Assembly: GCA_028683385.1 (NCBI GenBank)
Contig: JAQUIJ010000021.1
Coordinates: forward strand, 1-64,000
DNA: 64,000 nucleotides
DNA from: Prolixibacteraceae bacterium
GTDB taxonomy: Bacteria > Bacteroidota > Bacteroidia > Bacteroidales > Prolixibacteraceae
Reading direction: 5' to 3'
The notes beneath the pieces were generated by a model that saw nothing but the letters and a program-made list of their open reading frames with translations, was not told the DNA's origin and ran no database searches. The position numbers and the translations under genes are program-made. Positions 9,304 through 19,500 of the stretch are shown here, in pieces; position 1 is the first letter of the stretch, and every line of letters starts with the position of its first letter.

Positions 9304-10239
9304 CTAAACTTTGATGTTCGTTTCTGAGATCAAATAATTGGGTCTTCTTTTATTCTCGATGAAGAGTTTTCCGAGGTATTCACCAATGATGCCAAGCATC
9401 AGCAGGTTGATGCCACCAATAAATAAAACGCTGATAATCATAGAAGTCCATCCGGTAACTGCACGATCAGTAAAAAGGTGTGTGTAAACAGCGTACAATC
9501 CGTAACTAAACGATAGAACCGCAATTACAGAACCCAGGTAAATGGAAATTCGAAGTGGTTTTACGCTAAACGCGGTCAATCCGGTGGATGCGAACTTCAG
9601 CATTTTACGGAAGGTATATTTGGTTGTGCCCGCAAAACGTTCGTTGGCAACGAAAGTGACGGTGGTTTGTTTAAATCCCATCCATGGAATTATTCCCCGG
9701 AAGAACAAAAAATTCTCCGGAAAAAGTTTCAATTGTTTCAATACTTTTTTGTCGATCAGACGGAAGTCGGCCATCCCGTTTTCGATGTTTACATCCGATA
9801 GACTCTTCATGAGTTTGTAGAATAATCCGGAGGACATCTTTTTTGCGTATGAAATACTTTGATGGTCGTTTCGGATGGTATTCACAATTTCAAAACCTTC
9901 TTCCCATTTCCTGATCAATTCAGGAATAACAGCAGGTGGATGCTGCAAGTCTGCATCTAGGCTGATGGCACAATCGCCTGTAGCAAAATCGTAACCTGCT
10001 TTTAGTGCATTCTGGTGCCCGAAATTACGTGAAAATGAAATGTATCGGATGTTTGGATTGTCTTGGGCAAGGCTCAATATAACCTGAAAAGTATTGTCTT
10101 TACTGCCATCATTGATATAGATAATCTCGTAGGCATAACTTTTAGGGATAAACTGAATCAACGTTTGGTTGAATGTTGCCAGACCTTCTTCTTCGTTAAA
10201 ACAAGGTACAATAACGGATATTTTCTTTCCTGATTCCAT
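9304..10239 (-). CDS. GT2 polyprenyl-phosphate glycosyltransferase (GtrB/DPM1-like)
   Basis: Family 2 glycosyltransferase that probably transfers a sugar from a nucleotide donor to undecaprenyl phosphate at the inner membrane face. The N-terminal GT-A domain has SVIVPCFNEEEG (8-19), YINDGSKDNT (41-50) and LDADLQHPP (94-102), the standard donor and metal motifs. Two hydrophobic helices lie near 232-255 and 265-290, the topology of GtrB and ArnC-type enzymes, and the tail ends with the common GEYLGKLFIENK box. It is first in the minus-strand run with the fusion protein and the GT-C transferase, 83 bp upstream of the former. The lipid-linked product could be the donor for the GT-C enzyme. Confidence 0.85.
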   Translation of the reverse strand: MESGKKISVIVPCFNEEEGLATFNQTLIQFIPKSYAYEIIYINDGSKDNTFQVILSLAQDNPNIRYISFSRNFGHQNALKAGYDFATGDCAISLDADLQHPPAVIPELIRKWEEGFEIVNTIRNDHQSISYAKKMSSGLFYKLMKSLSDVNIENGMADFRLIDKKVLKQLKLFPENFLFFRGIIPWMGFKQTTVTFVANERFAGTTKYTFRKMLKFASTGLTAFSVKPLRISIYLGSVIAVLSFSYGLYAVYTHLFTDRAVTGWTSMIISVLFIGGINLLMLGIIGEYLGKLFIENKRRPNYLISETNIKV

Positions 10240-10512
10240 TAACTAGCTTTATTTTGTAAATATACTGTATTTTGTATAACAATAATCCTGCGAAATATGG
10301 AAGATTACTGGAAGTGCTATGGCATGTTTGTCTTTCTTTTCTATGTTGAGAAGTCTTAATTCGATTTAAATTATCCTTTCGGAAATTCATCCTTTGAATA
10401 ATAAACTGGTTTTTATTTATGTCTATTGTTCCAATGGTCATTTTACCCTATTTTCACCAATTGCCATTAAAAACTAATTTAGAATCTTTGGTTTTGTTAA
10501 TTTTACCCATTC

Positions 10513-11937
10513 ATGATAACCAAGCACATTCAGTCGGAAATAATCAGGTATTTAGGGAAAGAGCCAACCAAAGGGCAAGAGGAACTCTCGCTGCGGTTCG
10601 CCGATTTTATTGCCGGATCGGACTTGGATTCTGTATTTCTGCTGAAGGGCTATGCAGGAACGGGTAAAACCACAATGTTGAGTGCACTGGTCGCGACTTT
10701 TACTGCGTTTAAATTCAGGTCGGTTTTGCTCGCGCCAACCGGACGAGCTGCAAAAGTTCTGTCGGGATATACCGGACAAAATGCTTATACCATTCATAAA
10801 AACATCTATCGCCAGCAATCGTCGAGCGACGGATTTGGACGATTTGTGCTGAACAAGAACCTTTTTAAAGACACTTTCTTTATTGTTGACGAAGCTTCGA
10901 TGGTTCCCAATTCAAATGCCGAATCGTCTATTTTTGGCTCCGGACGTTTGCTCGAAGACTTGATTGAATATGTATATTCCGGTTCAAATTGCCGACTCAT
11001 TTTGGTTGGCGATACGGCACAGCTTCCACCGGTTGGGCTCGATATTAGCCCAGCATTGTCGAAAGTGGAACTTGAGTTTTATGATCGGTCAGTTTTCGAA
11101 TATGAGTTGACTGATGTGGTTCGGCAAAATCAAAACTCCGGAATTTTGCACAATGCTACGATGATCCGGAACCTGATTACCGATACCTATTTTTCTCCGG
11201 GTTATTTCCCTCTGGAATTGAACGGTTTTGATGATATTCGCCGAATTGGCGGCGCCGATCTGATTGAAGAGATTTCGACTTGTTACGACCGTTTCGGGCT
11301 GTTTGAGACCATTGTGGTTACCCGATCGAACAAACGTGCCAATAAATTCAACGAAGGAATACGCAGCACGATTTTGTACAAAGAAGCCGACATCTCCGTT
11401 GGCGACCTGATAATGGTGGTGAAGAACAACTATTTCTGGCTCGAAGCGAATGAGAAGATCGATTTTATAGCCAATGGTGACATTGCCGAAATCATTTCGA
11501 TTGGGAAATACGAAGATTTGTATGGTTTCCGGTTTGCCAACGTGAGCCTCCGTTTGATCGACTATCCGGATATTGAATTTGACTGCAAAATTATTTTAGA
11601 TACACTAGCCATTGAATCTGCATCGTTAACCAGCGATCAAAACCGTAAATTATACGATGCTGTTTCAGAAGATTATATGGATATCCGGAGCAAGAAAAAG
11701 CGATGGGAGAAGGTTCGGGAAAATCCGTATTTTAACGCGCTTCAGGTGAAATTTGCGTATGCCGTTACCTGCCACAAGGCGCAGGGCGGACAATGGAAAG
11801 CTGTTTTTGTCGATCAGGGCTACCTGACTGAGGAAATGATCAACATTGAATTTATGCGTTGGTTATATACAGCCTTTACCCGCCCCACGGAAAGATTATA
11901 TCTGGTGAATTTCAATAAAGAGTTTTTTGAGGAGTAG
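10513..11937 (+). CDS. RecD-like ATP-dependent DNA helicase
   Basis: Superfamily 1 helicase resembling exodeoxyribonuclease V alpha (RecD) and related AAA proteins of Bacteroidota. Walker A is GYAGTGKTT (46-54); Walker B is IVDEAS (124-129); LAPTGRAAK (73-81) is motif Ia, and ILVGDTAQLPPV is motif III. The C-terminal UvrD-like domain contains AVTCHKAQGGQW and TAFTRPTERLYLV, the usual motifs V and VI. At 474 residues it is a stand-alone helicase with no RecB or RecC partner nearby. It is monocistronic. The 3' end has been partly copied: the 17 bases at 11917-11933, which encode its last residues, recur exactly at 11988-12004 beyond a hairpin. Confidence 0.85.
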   Translation: MITKHIQSEIIRYLGKEPTKGQEELSLRFADFIAGSDLDSVFLLKGYAGTGKTTMLSALVATFTAFKFRSVLLAPTGRAAKVLSGYTGQNAYTIHKNIYRQQSSSDGFGRFVLNKNLFKDTFFIVDEASMVPNSNAESSIFGSGRLLEDLIEYVYSGSNCRLILVGDTAQLPPVGLDISPALSKVELEFYDRSVFEYELTDVVRQNQNSGILHNATMIRNLITDTYFSPGYFPLELNGFDDIRRIGGADLIEEISTCYDRFGLFETIVVTRSNKRANKFNEGIRSTILYKEADISVGDLIMVVKNNYFWLEANEKIDFIANGDIAEIISIGKYEDLYGFRFANVSLRLIDYPDIEFDCKIILDTLAIESASLTSDQNRKLYDAVSEDYMDIRSKKKRWEKVRENPYFNALQVKFAYAVTCHKAQGGQWKAVFVDQGYLTEEMINIEFMRWLYTAFTRPTERLYLVNFNKEFFEE

Positions 11938-12004
11938 TTGGGCTTATTGAGCGGGTGACTCCAAGTCACCTGCTCAATAAAAACCACAAAGAGTTTTTTG
12001 AGGA
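11917..12004. repeat. Hairpin bracketed by a 17-bp direct repeat
   Basis: The palindrome has 17-base arms, 11944-11960 and 11964-11980, complementary except for one G-T pair, around a CCA loop with the centre GACTCCAAGTC. It is bracketed by two exact copies of AAAGAGTTTTTTGAGGA at 11917-11933 (the end of the helicase gene) and 11988-12004. There is no T tract on either side, so it is a poor intrinsic terminator. A close relative of the hairpin lies at 20684-20720. Confidence 0.7.
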
Positions 12005-12085
12005 ACGTCATCAGGAAACAGTCATTGCTCATTAGGGAAAAGATAGCCAAATTTTTCTAACAATTTTTTTGATAGTCGTTTATAT

Positions 12086-12093
12086 TAGTTTTG
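12086..12093 (+). promoter_or_regulatory. Candidate -7 promoter element of the C10 protease gene
   Basis: TAGTTTTG fits the Bacteroidota -7 consensus TAnnTTTG and lies 66 bases before the chosen ATG at 12160. No well-spaced TTTG -33 box was found upstream, only a T run ending in G with a spacing of 14, so this is a half match. Confidence 0.4.
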
Positions 12094-12159
12094 TTGGTCA
12101 TAATAAAATTAAATGTTATATTTAGAAAATCGTTGTTTCTGACTCCTAACAGACTTTCT

Positions 12160-15100
12160 ATGAAACCAAAAATCAAACTCTTGTTTACGGTTTTCTTATG
12201 CTCAATTAGCAGTGTTTTAATTGCACAACCAGTTAATATCAATACTGCAAAAGCCATTGCTGAACATCATCTGGCTGCCATTCATGGATCATCACTGAAA
12301 TCAGCAGGAAGCAAAATAAAGAACTTCCAATTTACTTCGGTAAAGGCGACTGTTGAAAATAAGGATACCCTATACTATATCCTGAACGACACCATTAACA
12401 AAGGGTTTGTGATCGTTTCGGCCGATAAGCGTGCCTGGCCAATTCTAGGGTATTCAACCGAAGGAAGTTTCAATGAAAAAAAACAACCCGAAGCCTTCAC
12501 TGCCTGGATGGAAAGCCGGAAGAAGGAAATTGAATCCATCAAAAAGAACAATATTAAACCCGATCAAGAAACAAGCGAATATTGGAATAATTTAAGCCTT
12601 AAAAGTGCGGTAATTGAAACACCATCAGTCGAACCACTTCTCAAGACAAAATGGAACCAAGGCTGTTATTATAATGAATTGTGTCCATCTGACGCCAGAA
12701 GTTTCTATTGTGGCCATACCCCAACTGGCTGTGTTGCGACAGCCATGGCTCAAATTATGAAATATTGGAACTACCCTACCAATGGGAAAGGATCAAATTC
12801 ATACTTAAGTTCAATTTATGGTAAATTTATGGCTGATTTCGGATCAACCACTTACCAATGGAGCCAAATGCCTGATAAACTTACTACTTACAATGATGCA
12901 GTTGCTAAGTTGATGCTTCATTGTGGAATTTCAAATAATATGAGATATGGTCCCAAAGAGTCTGGGGCTTTGATTTCAACAGATAAGTTTGTGAATTACT
13001 TCAATTATTCATCTGAAGCCGAGTATGTCGATAAAAAAGCCTATTTGTATAGTGATTGGGTAAATCTATTGAAAACAGAACTCGATCTGAGGCGCCCGAT
13101 TTATTACTGGGGAACAGACCAACTTTGCGGTGGAGGTCATGTTTTTATTTGCGACGGATATCAAGATATAGATTACTTTCATTTTAACTGGGGATGGGGT
13201 GGTATTGCAGATGGATACTTTTACCTTAATAACTTAAATCCAAACTTAATCTTTTCGTTTTCAACTTTTCAACGTGCTATAATTAAAATATTTCCTGATA
13301 AGATGCCTGATGGCTACAAAGGATTATTCCTCTCTACCAACACAATTGGCGTTGGAAATAAGGGAGGCACTACCGATACAAAAATAATCTCAAGTTCAGA
13401 ATGGTCGGCCTCAACAGATCAATCCTGGTTGAACATTAATTCTGGTTCTGGGGCTATAGGAAGCAATAAGATCTCATTAACAGCCTCTGCAAATCCAACT
13501 ACAAAAGTTCGTAAAGCTATTGTTACGATATCGGCTTTGGGTTTAACACCGAGAACGATTGAAGTAACGCAGTATGGTATTATTGAAACTTCCGCTGGAA
13601 ATCTGAAAACCGTTCTTGGGGGGCAATTATCTTTAATTACACATCTTAGTCTTACCGGTACTATCGATGCTCGCGATTTTAAAACTATGCGTGATGAAAT
13701 GCCTGCATTAACAGATATCGATTTGAGTAATGTTAGGATTGATTCATATACTGGAACTGAAGGAACAATCATTAAAAATTATAGCTGGACATATCCGGCA
13801 AATGCTATTCCAAATTTTGCATTTTTACTTCCAGAGTCGACACTTTCAAAAACCCGGCTTAAATCAATTATTCTTCCTCCCTCGATTACATCTATTAATG
13901 ATTATGCTTTTTTAGGATGTAAAAATTTAACAATTGAATCAATTCCTCCATTAGTAACTTCGATAGGCGATGGCGCTTTTTTAGAATGTAGTTGTTTATC
14001 CTCCTTAATTATTCCTGCAGCCACTGCATCTATTGGAAGTGATGCATTTGAAAGTTTTAAGGGAATAATAATCGTGGACAACAAGAATCCTAATTATTCA
14101 AGCGCAGATGGAGTTTTGTATAATAAAACGCAAACAAGATTGATTCAGTGTCCGATTTCAAAAACTGGAGACGTCACGATTCCTTCAACAGTAACTTCTA
14201 TTAGAAATAATGCCTTTTTTGGTTGTAGCGTCTTAACAAAAGTGATGATTCCATCATCAGTTAAATCAATTGAAGCATATGCGTTTAATAATTGTACCGG
14301 ATTGGCTGCAATTACAATTCCATCATCGATAACATCACTTGGACAAAGAGTATTTGGCGGATTTAAGGGTTCAATCGACGTAGATTCCAACAATCCTAAT
14401 TATTCGAGTTTAGATGGAGTGTTATTTGATAAAAAACAAAACGAATTAATAGAGTGTCCGGTTTCAAAAGCTGGAGTCTATACAATTCCTTCAGCAACTA
14501 CAATGGTCGATGAGGAGGCTTTTCATTCCTGTACAGATATTGCATCTTTAATAATTCCACAATCGGTAAAGAACATTGGTTCTTCTTCTTTTTTTAATTG
14601 TGAAGGCTTAAGTTCTATTTATTTATATACCCCTATACCTCCAAATATTATGAATTCGCCCTTGATTTTTTTTGGTACTGTTGATACATTAAACTGTATT
14701 TTGAATGTTCCTTTGGGTACAAAGTCAATATATCAGGCCAACAAACAGTGGAAGGTTTTCTCGAACATTGTTGAAATGACAGGAGATGGCCTATACGTTT
14801 CGGATAAAAATATTAGTATTGGATTCAGTGGGGGAACAGCCCAGGTAAGCCTTTCTTCAAGCACAAATTGGATAGCCTCTTCTGATCAACCATGGTTAAC
14901 GATAACACCGGGATCAGGTAAAATAGGTAGTAGTTCAATTCTATTTACTGCGAAAGCAAATCCAACCACATCAGGACGTAAAGCTATTGTCACCATATCG
15001 GCAACTGGTTTTGAATCCCAAACAATCGAAGTTATTCAGTACGGTAGTGTTGAAGTTACAGCGGGAAATTTGAAATCTATACTTGGGAGTCAATTGACCA

Positions 15101-16461
15101 ATATTTCAGAACTAACTCTCACGGGAACCATCGATGCCCGTGATTTTAAGACTATGCGAGACTTTATGCCAGCATTAACCTCAATAAATATGAAAGACAT
15201 AGCAATTGTCTCATATTCAGGCACTGATGGCCCCGCTGTTGACTATTTATCTAGCTATCCTTCCAATGAAATTCCTTCGGAGGCTTTTTACAATGGGAGC
15301 ATTAGTGTCGGAAAAGAAACACTTAAATCAATAGTCCTTCCCACTTCGGCAGTTTCAATAGGTAGTTTTGCATTTGGGAGATGTTCAGGTCTAAATTCAA
15401 TAAATATATCCTCTTCTATTACTTCTATCGGGTATCATGCGTTTACATATTTTAAGGGTTTGATGGTTGTTGATGTTGATAATCCCCAATTCTCCTCATT
15501 GGATGGTATACTTTTCAATAAAGATAGATCAACACTGATACAATGTTCCTGTTCGAAAGAGGGAGAGTATATTATCCCATCCTCAGTGAAAATGATTGAA
15601 GCAACTGCGTTCCGCGGATGTAATGTACTATCAAGTATCACTATTCCTTCATCAGTTACTTCGATTGAGGAAGGAACCTTTTCATATTGTACTGGTTTGA
15701 AATCAATAATTATCTCATCTTCTGTTATTTCTATCGGCCGATTTGCCTTTACGGGATGCAATGGATTAACAGCCATAACTGTTTATTCAAAATCTCCTGT
15801 TAATTTAGATAATTCGAGGGATGTTTTTTCGAATGTAAGCCAAAATACTTGCATATTAAATGTACCATATGGCTCTGGATCACTTTATCGTACTGCAAAC
15901 CAATGGAAAGATTTTACAAATATTGTTGAAATGCCGGGCTTAACTCTAAGTACTATGGAAGCCAAAGTGGCTGCCCTAGCAAACAGTACCACCTCGGTTA
16001 CCATCAAAAGTAATGTGGTTTGGACTGCCGATTCTGACCAAGCCTGGCTAACCTTAGATAAGACATCGGGTAGCGGAGACCAAACACTAACTTTTACAGC
16101 CCAGGAAAATGCTTCTGCAGGACAACGTACAGCGATAGTTACTGTTTTGGCGAGCAATGTGCCTCAAACCATTACCGTAATACAGGAGGCAAAAAATACC
16201 ACTGGAATTGACCAGTTATCGATAGACCCTGAATTCATTCTATATCCCAATCCAACAACAGGAAAGATAAAGCTTTTGTTTGATCAGGTTCCTTTAAGCA
16301 GCATATCAGTAACAATAAATGATATTGTCGGGAAGAATTGTTTCAAACAACTGATGCACGATAAAGAATCATGGATCGATTTAAGTGGAAATGTTCCTGG
16401 TATTTACATTATCAAAACAGATCAGGGAAACATTAAAGCGCAAAAAGTGATATTGAAATAG
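12160..16461 (+). CDS. C10 cysteine protease with BACON and BspA-type LRR domains, T9SS cargo
   Basis: Large secreted protein of 1433 residues. Parts in order: signal peptide 1-22; streptopain-type propeptide about 23-150; C10 peptidase domain about 155-380 with catalytic Cys191 in TPTGCVATAMAQ and His327 in CGGGHVFICDGY; BACON domain about 388-472; BspA-type LRR_5 block about 476-885, made of repeats ending in SSVTSIxxxAFxxC-like units; second BACON; second LRR block; third BACON; T9SS type A sorting domain (LYPNPTTGK to the end). Each LRR block opens with GTIDARDFKTMRD. The start is the ATG at 12160: an upstream in-frame TTG exists, but the ATG places a perfect signal peptide at the N terminus and matches the paralogue. 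It probably acts as a surface protease with an adhesin-like tail. Whether the LRR parts bind host, glycan or protein substrate is unknown. Confidence 0.85.
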   Translation: MKPKIKLLFTVFLCSISSVLIAQPVNINTAKAIAEHHLAAIHGSSLKSAGSKIKNFQFTSVKATVENKDTLYYILNDTINKGFVIVSADKRAWPILGYSTEGSFNEKKQPEAFTAWMESRKKEIESIKKNNIKPDQETSEYWNNLSLKSAVIETPSVEPLLKTKWNQGCYYNELCPSDARSFYCGHTPTGCVATAMAQIMKYWNYPTNGKGSNSYLSSIYGKFMADFGSTTYQWSQMPDKLTTYNDAVAKLMLHCGISNNMRYGPKESGALISTDKFVNYFNYSSEAEYVDKKAYLYSDWVNLLKTELDLRRPIYYWGTDQLCGGGHVFICDGYQDIDYFHFNWGWGGIADGYFYLNNLNPNLIFSFSTFQRAIIKIFPDKMPDGYKGLFLSTNTIGVGNKGGTTDTKIISSSEWSASTDQSWLNINSGSGAIGSNKISLTASANPTTKVRKAIVTISALGLTPRTIEVTQYGIIETSAGNLKTVLGGQLSLITHLSLTGTIDARDFKTMRDEMPALTDIDLSNVRIDSYTGTEGTIIKNYSWTYPANAIPNFAFLLPESTLSKTRLKSIILPPSITSINDYAFLGCKNLTIESIPPLVTSIGDGAFLECSCLSSLIIPAATASIGSDAFESFKGIIIVDNKNPNYSSADGVLYNKTQTRLIQCPISKTGDVTIPSTVTSIRNNAFFGCSVLTKVMIPSSVKSIEAYAFNNCTGLAAITIPSSITSLGQRVFGGFKGSIDVDSNNPNYSSLDGVLFDKKQNELIECPVSKAGVYTIPSATTMVDEEAFHSCTDIASLIIPQSVKNIGSSSFFNCEGLSSIYLYTPIPPNIMNSPLIFFGTVDTLNCILNVPLGTKSIYQANKQWKVFSNIVEMTGDGLYVSDKNISIGFSGGTAQVSLSSSTNWIASSDQPWLTITPGSGKIGSSSILFTAKANPTTSGRKAIVTISATGFESQTIEVIQYGSVEVTAGNLKSILGSQLTNISELTLTGTIDARDFKTMRDFMPALTSINMKDIAIVSYSGTDGPAVDYLSSYPSNEIPSEAFYNGSISVGKETLKSIVLPTSAVSIGSFAFGRCSGLNSINISSSITSIGYHAFTYFKGLMVVDVDNPQFSSLDGILFNKDRSTLIQCSCSKEGEYIIPSSVKMIEATAFRGCNVLSSITIPSSVTSIEEGTFSYCTGLKSIIISSSVISIGRFAFTGCNGLTAITVYSKSPVNLDNSRDVFSNVSQNTCILNVPYGSGSLYRTANQWKDFTNIVEMPGLTLSTMEAKVAALANSTTSVTIKSNVVWTADSDQAWLTLDKTSGSGDQTLTFTAQENASAGQRTAIVTVLASNVPQTITVIQEAKNTTGIDQLSIDPEFILYPNPTTGKIKLLFDQVPLSSISVTINDIVGKNCFKQLMHDKESWIDLSGNVPGIYIIKTDQGNIKAQKVILK

Positions 16462-16546
16462 GTTTATTGTTGTTCATATTTTATTGGTCCTAATTTGGAA
16501 GATATTGTACTCGACAAGTGATATAGTTATTTCTTAGAGACATTTT

Positions 16547-19500
16547 ATGAAGCCCAAAATCAAACTCCTTGTTACCGCTTTCCTATGCTCAATTAGCAGC
16601 GTTTTAATTGCCCAACCTGTCGACATCATTACGGCTAAGGCCATTGCCGAAAATCATCTGGCAGCCATTAGTGGGCCATCACTGAAATCGGCAGGAAGCA
16701 AAGGGAAAAATTTTCAATTTACCTCGGTAAAGGCAACTGTTGAAAATAACGATACGCTTTACTATATCCTGAACGATACGATCAATAAGGGGTTTGTGAT
16801 CGTTTCGGCTGACAAGCGTGCATGGCCAATTCTGGGGTATTCAACCGAAGGAAGCTTCAACGAAAAAAAACAGCCAGAAGCCTTTACTGCATGGATGGAA
16901 AACCGGAAAAAAGAAATTGAATCCATCAAAAGGAACAATCTTCAACCTGGTAGTACAACAGTAGCTTCATGGCAAAACCTAAGCCTTAAAAGTGCTTCAA
17001 CAAGTTCAACATCAGTTGAACCCCTTCTGAAGACAAAATGGGGACAAGGCTGTTATTACAACGAGATGTGTCCATCTGATGGTAGGAGTAGCTATTGTGG
17101 TCATGTTCCTACAGGCTGTGTTGCGACAGCCGTGGCTCAAATCATGAAATATTGGAACTACCCAACTAAAGGTAAAGGCTCAAATTCTTATTTAAGTTCA
17201 AGTTATGGTACAATAATGGCTGATTTTGGAGCTACCACTTATCAATGGAGCCAAATGCCGAATGAACTTACAGGTCAGAATGAAGCAGTAGCTACCTTGA
17301 TGTATCATTGTGGGGTTGCTACAAATATGGATTATAGCTTGTGCAGTTCAGCAACCAATTTGTTGCCTAGTGTGATGGTTGATCTTTTCGACTATTCCTC
17401 AAATATTAAGCGCATAAACCGTAAAGATTATACCACGAATGAATGGACTACTCTTTTAAAATCAGAATTAGATCTTAGTCATCCCATATATTACTCAACT
17501 AAACTACCATCCGAGACTTCACATGCCCTTGTATGTGATGGATATCAGGGAGAGGATTTTTTTCATTTTAATTGGGGATGGGAAGGTGCAAATGATGGAT
17601 ACTATTATTTAGAAAGTTTGAATGCTGATTCGCAAACCTTCGATGGCTCCCCAAGCGCCATATTAAAGATAACCCCCAATCATTTACCAGATGGATACAA
17701 AGGGATTATCCTTTCTACCAATACGTTGCTTCTAAATGCCAAAGAAGGTGTTTCAGACCCGGTTCAGGTAACTGTTGCATCAAGTTCCAATTGGACGGCT
17801 ACGAGTAGCCAGTCGTGGCTTAGCTTAAGTTCAGGAACTGGCACTTCAGGTACTTCAATATTAAACCTTCATACTATCGAAAATTCAACAAATCTCGACC
17901 GCATAGCAACAGTAGCCCTTGCTGCTGATGGCTATGCCTCACAACAGATAACAATAAAACAATTTCACAGATATGATGTAACAGCAGGTGGGCTGAGCAA
18001 AATTTTGGGTAATGATTTGACATCGTTAACCAACTTAAGCCTGAAGGGAACCATTGATGCACGCGATTTTAAGACCATGCGCGACCTGATGACATCACTG
18101 GAATCTATAGATTTAAGCGAGGCCGCAATTGTTGCTTACTCAGGTGATGAAGGAACTTCCCGAAACAACAATTTTTATTCTGCCAATACTATACCGGAGA
18201 ATGCTTTTGCATTCGGCATAAGGTTTGAAAGTTCGAGACTAAGCTCCTTCATATTTCCAATTTCTACTAAATCAATTGGAGATGCTGCTTTCAATGCTTG
18301 TCTGAGTTTAACCAACTTTTTGCTTCCACCCTCGCTTCAATCAATCGGTAATTCTGTCTTCAATAATTGTATCAGTCTAAGAAGCATTTTTATACCTTCC
18401 TCTGTATTAACAATTGGTAAACAAATCTATTATAATGGGACATCGATAAACGTTGATGGTGATAACCCAAACTATTTGAGCCTCGATGGGGTGCTTTATA
18501 ACAAGACAAAAACAGTACTACTATATTGCCCCAATACCTATAATGGTAATTTTAAAATACCCGAAACTGTTAAAACAATTGGATATAGTGCTTTTACTAA
18601 TTGTATGAAAATCAACTCATTTTCTGTTTCTTCATCAGTAAACACCATTGAAGCCTTGGCTTTTAGTGGTTGTACTGCTTTGACTTCAATTTCTATACCC
18701 TCATCGGTTAATGTGATTGAAGACGCACCATTTTTTGGTTGTAGAAGCTTAACTTCCATTACTGTTGGTAGTCCGACTCCAGTTGATTTAAAAGCATCCA
18801 ATGATGCTTTTTTAACTGTTGATAAAGATAAATGTACACTGAACATACCATACAAAACAGCCGCACTTTACAGGGCTGCTTACCAATGGGGCGATTTTAA
18901 AAATATTGTTGAGGCACAAAATGGGTTTTGTTTAGGAGCTACCGAAGTTAATCTAGCATCGGCAGCCAACAGTACTACTAACATTTCGGTAAAAAGCAAT
19001 GTGGATTGGTCAGCTTCATCCGATCAATCCTGGTTATCTGTAAGTCCGGCATCGGGTACAGGTGATAATACGCTCACTTTAGTCGTACAGGGAAAAACAT
19101 CGGAAGGTTCGCGCATTGCCAAAATAACGGTTTCATCGGTCGGTTTCAAAAATCAGTATGTTACCGTAATACAGGATGGTGCTGCGATTAAAGTTACTGC
19201 AGGAAACCTGGCAAACCTGTTTACGTCTGAAGAATTACGAAACATGACAATGCTCAAACTCGCCGGAACTATTGATGCACGTGATTTTAAGACCATGCGC
19301 GATTTGATGCCCAGACTGACATCGATTGATTTAAGCGCAACAAATATAGTAGCTTATAGTGGGAAAGAAGGAACTTCGCTCCAAGGCAACATTCAATATC
19401 AGGCCAATGTCATACCTGAATCTGCTTTTAATTTGGGCAATTATCAAAATACGAAACTTAGCTCTTTTATTTTTCCTGCTTCGACCAGATCAATTGATGA

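Noticed and set aside
13419-15776. Several minus-strand frames with similar sequences inside the C10 genes
   Set aside because: They resemble each other only because they are antisense to LRR repeats.
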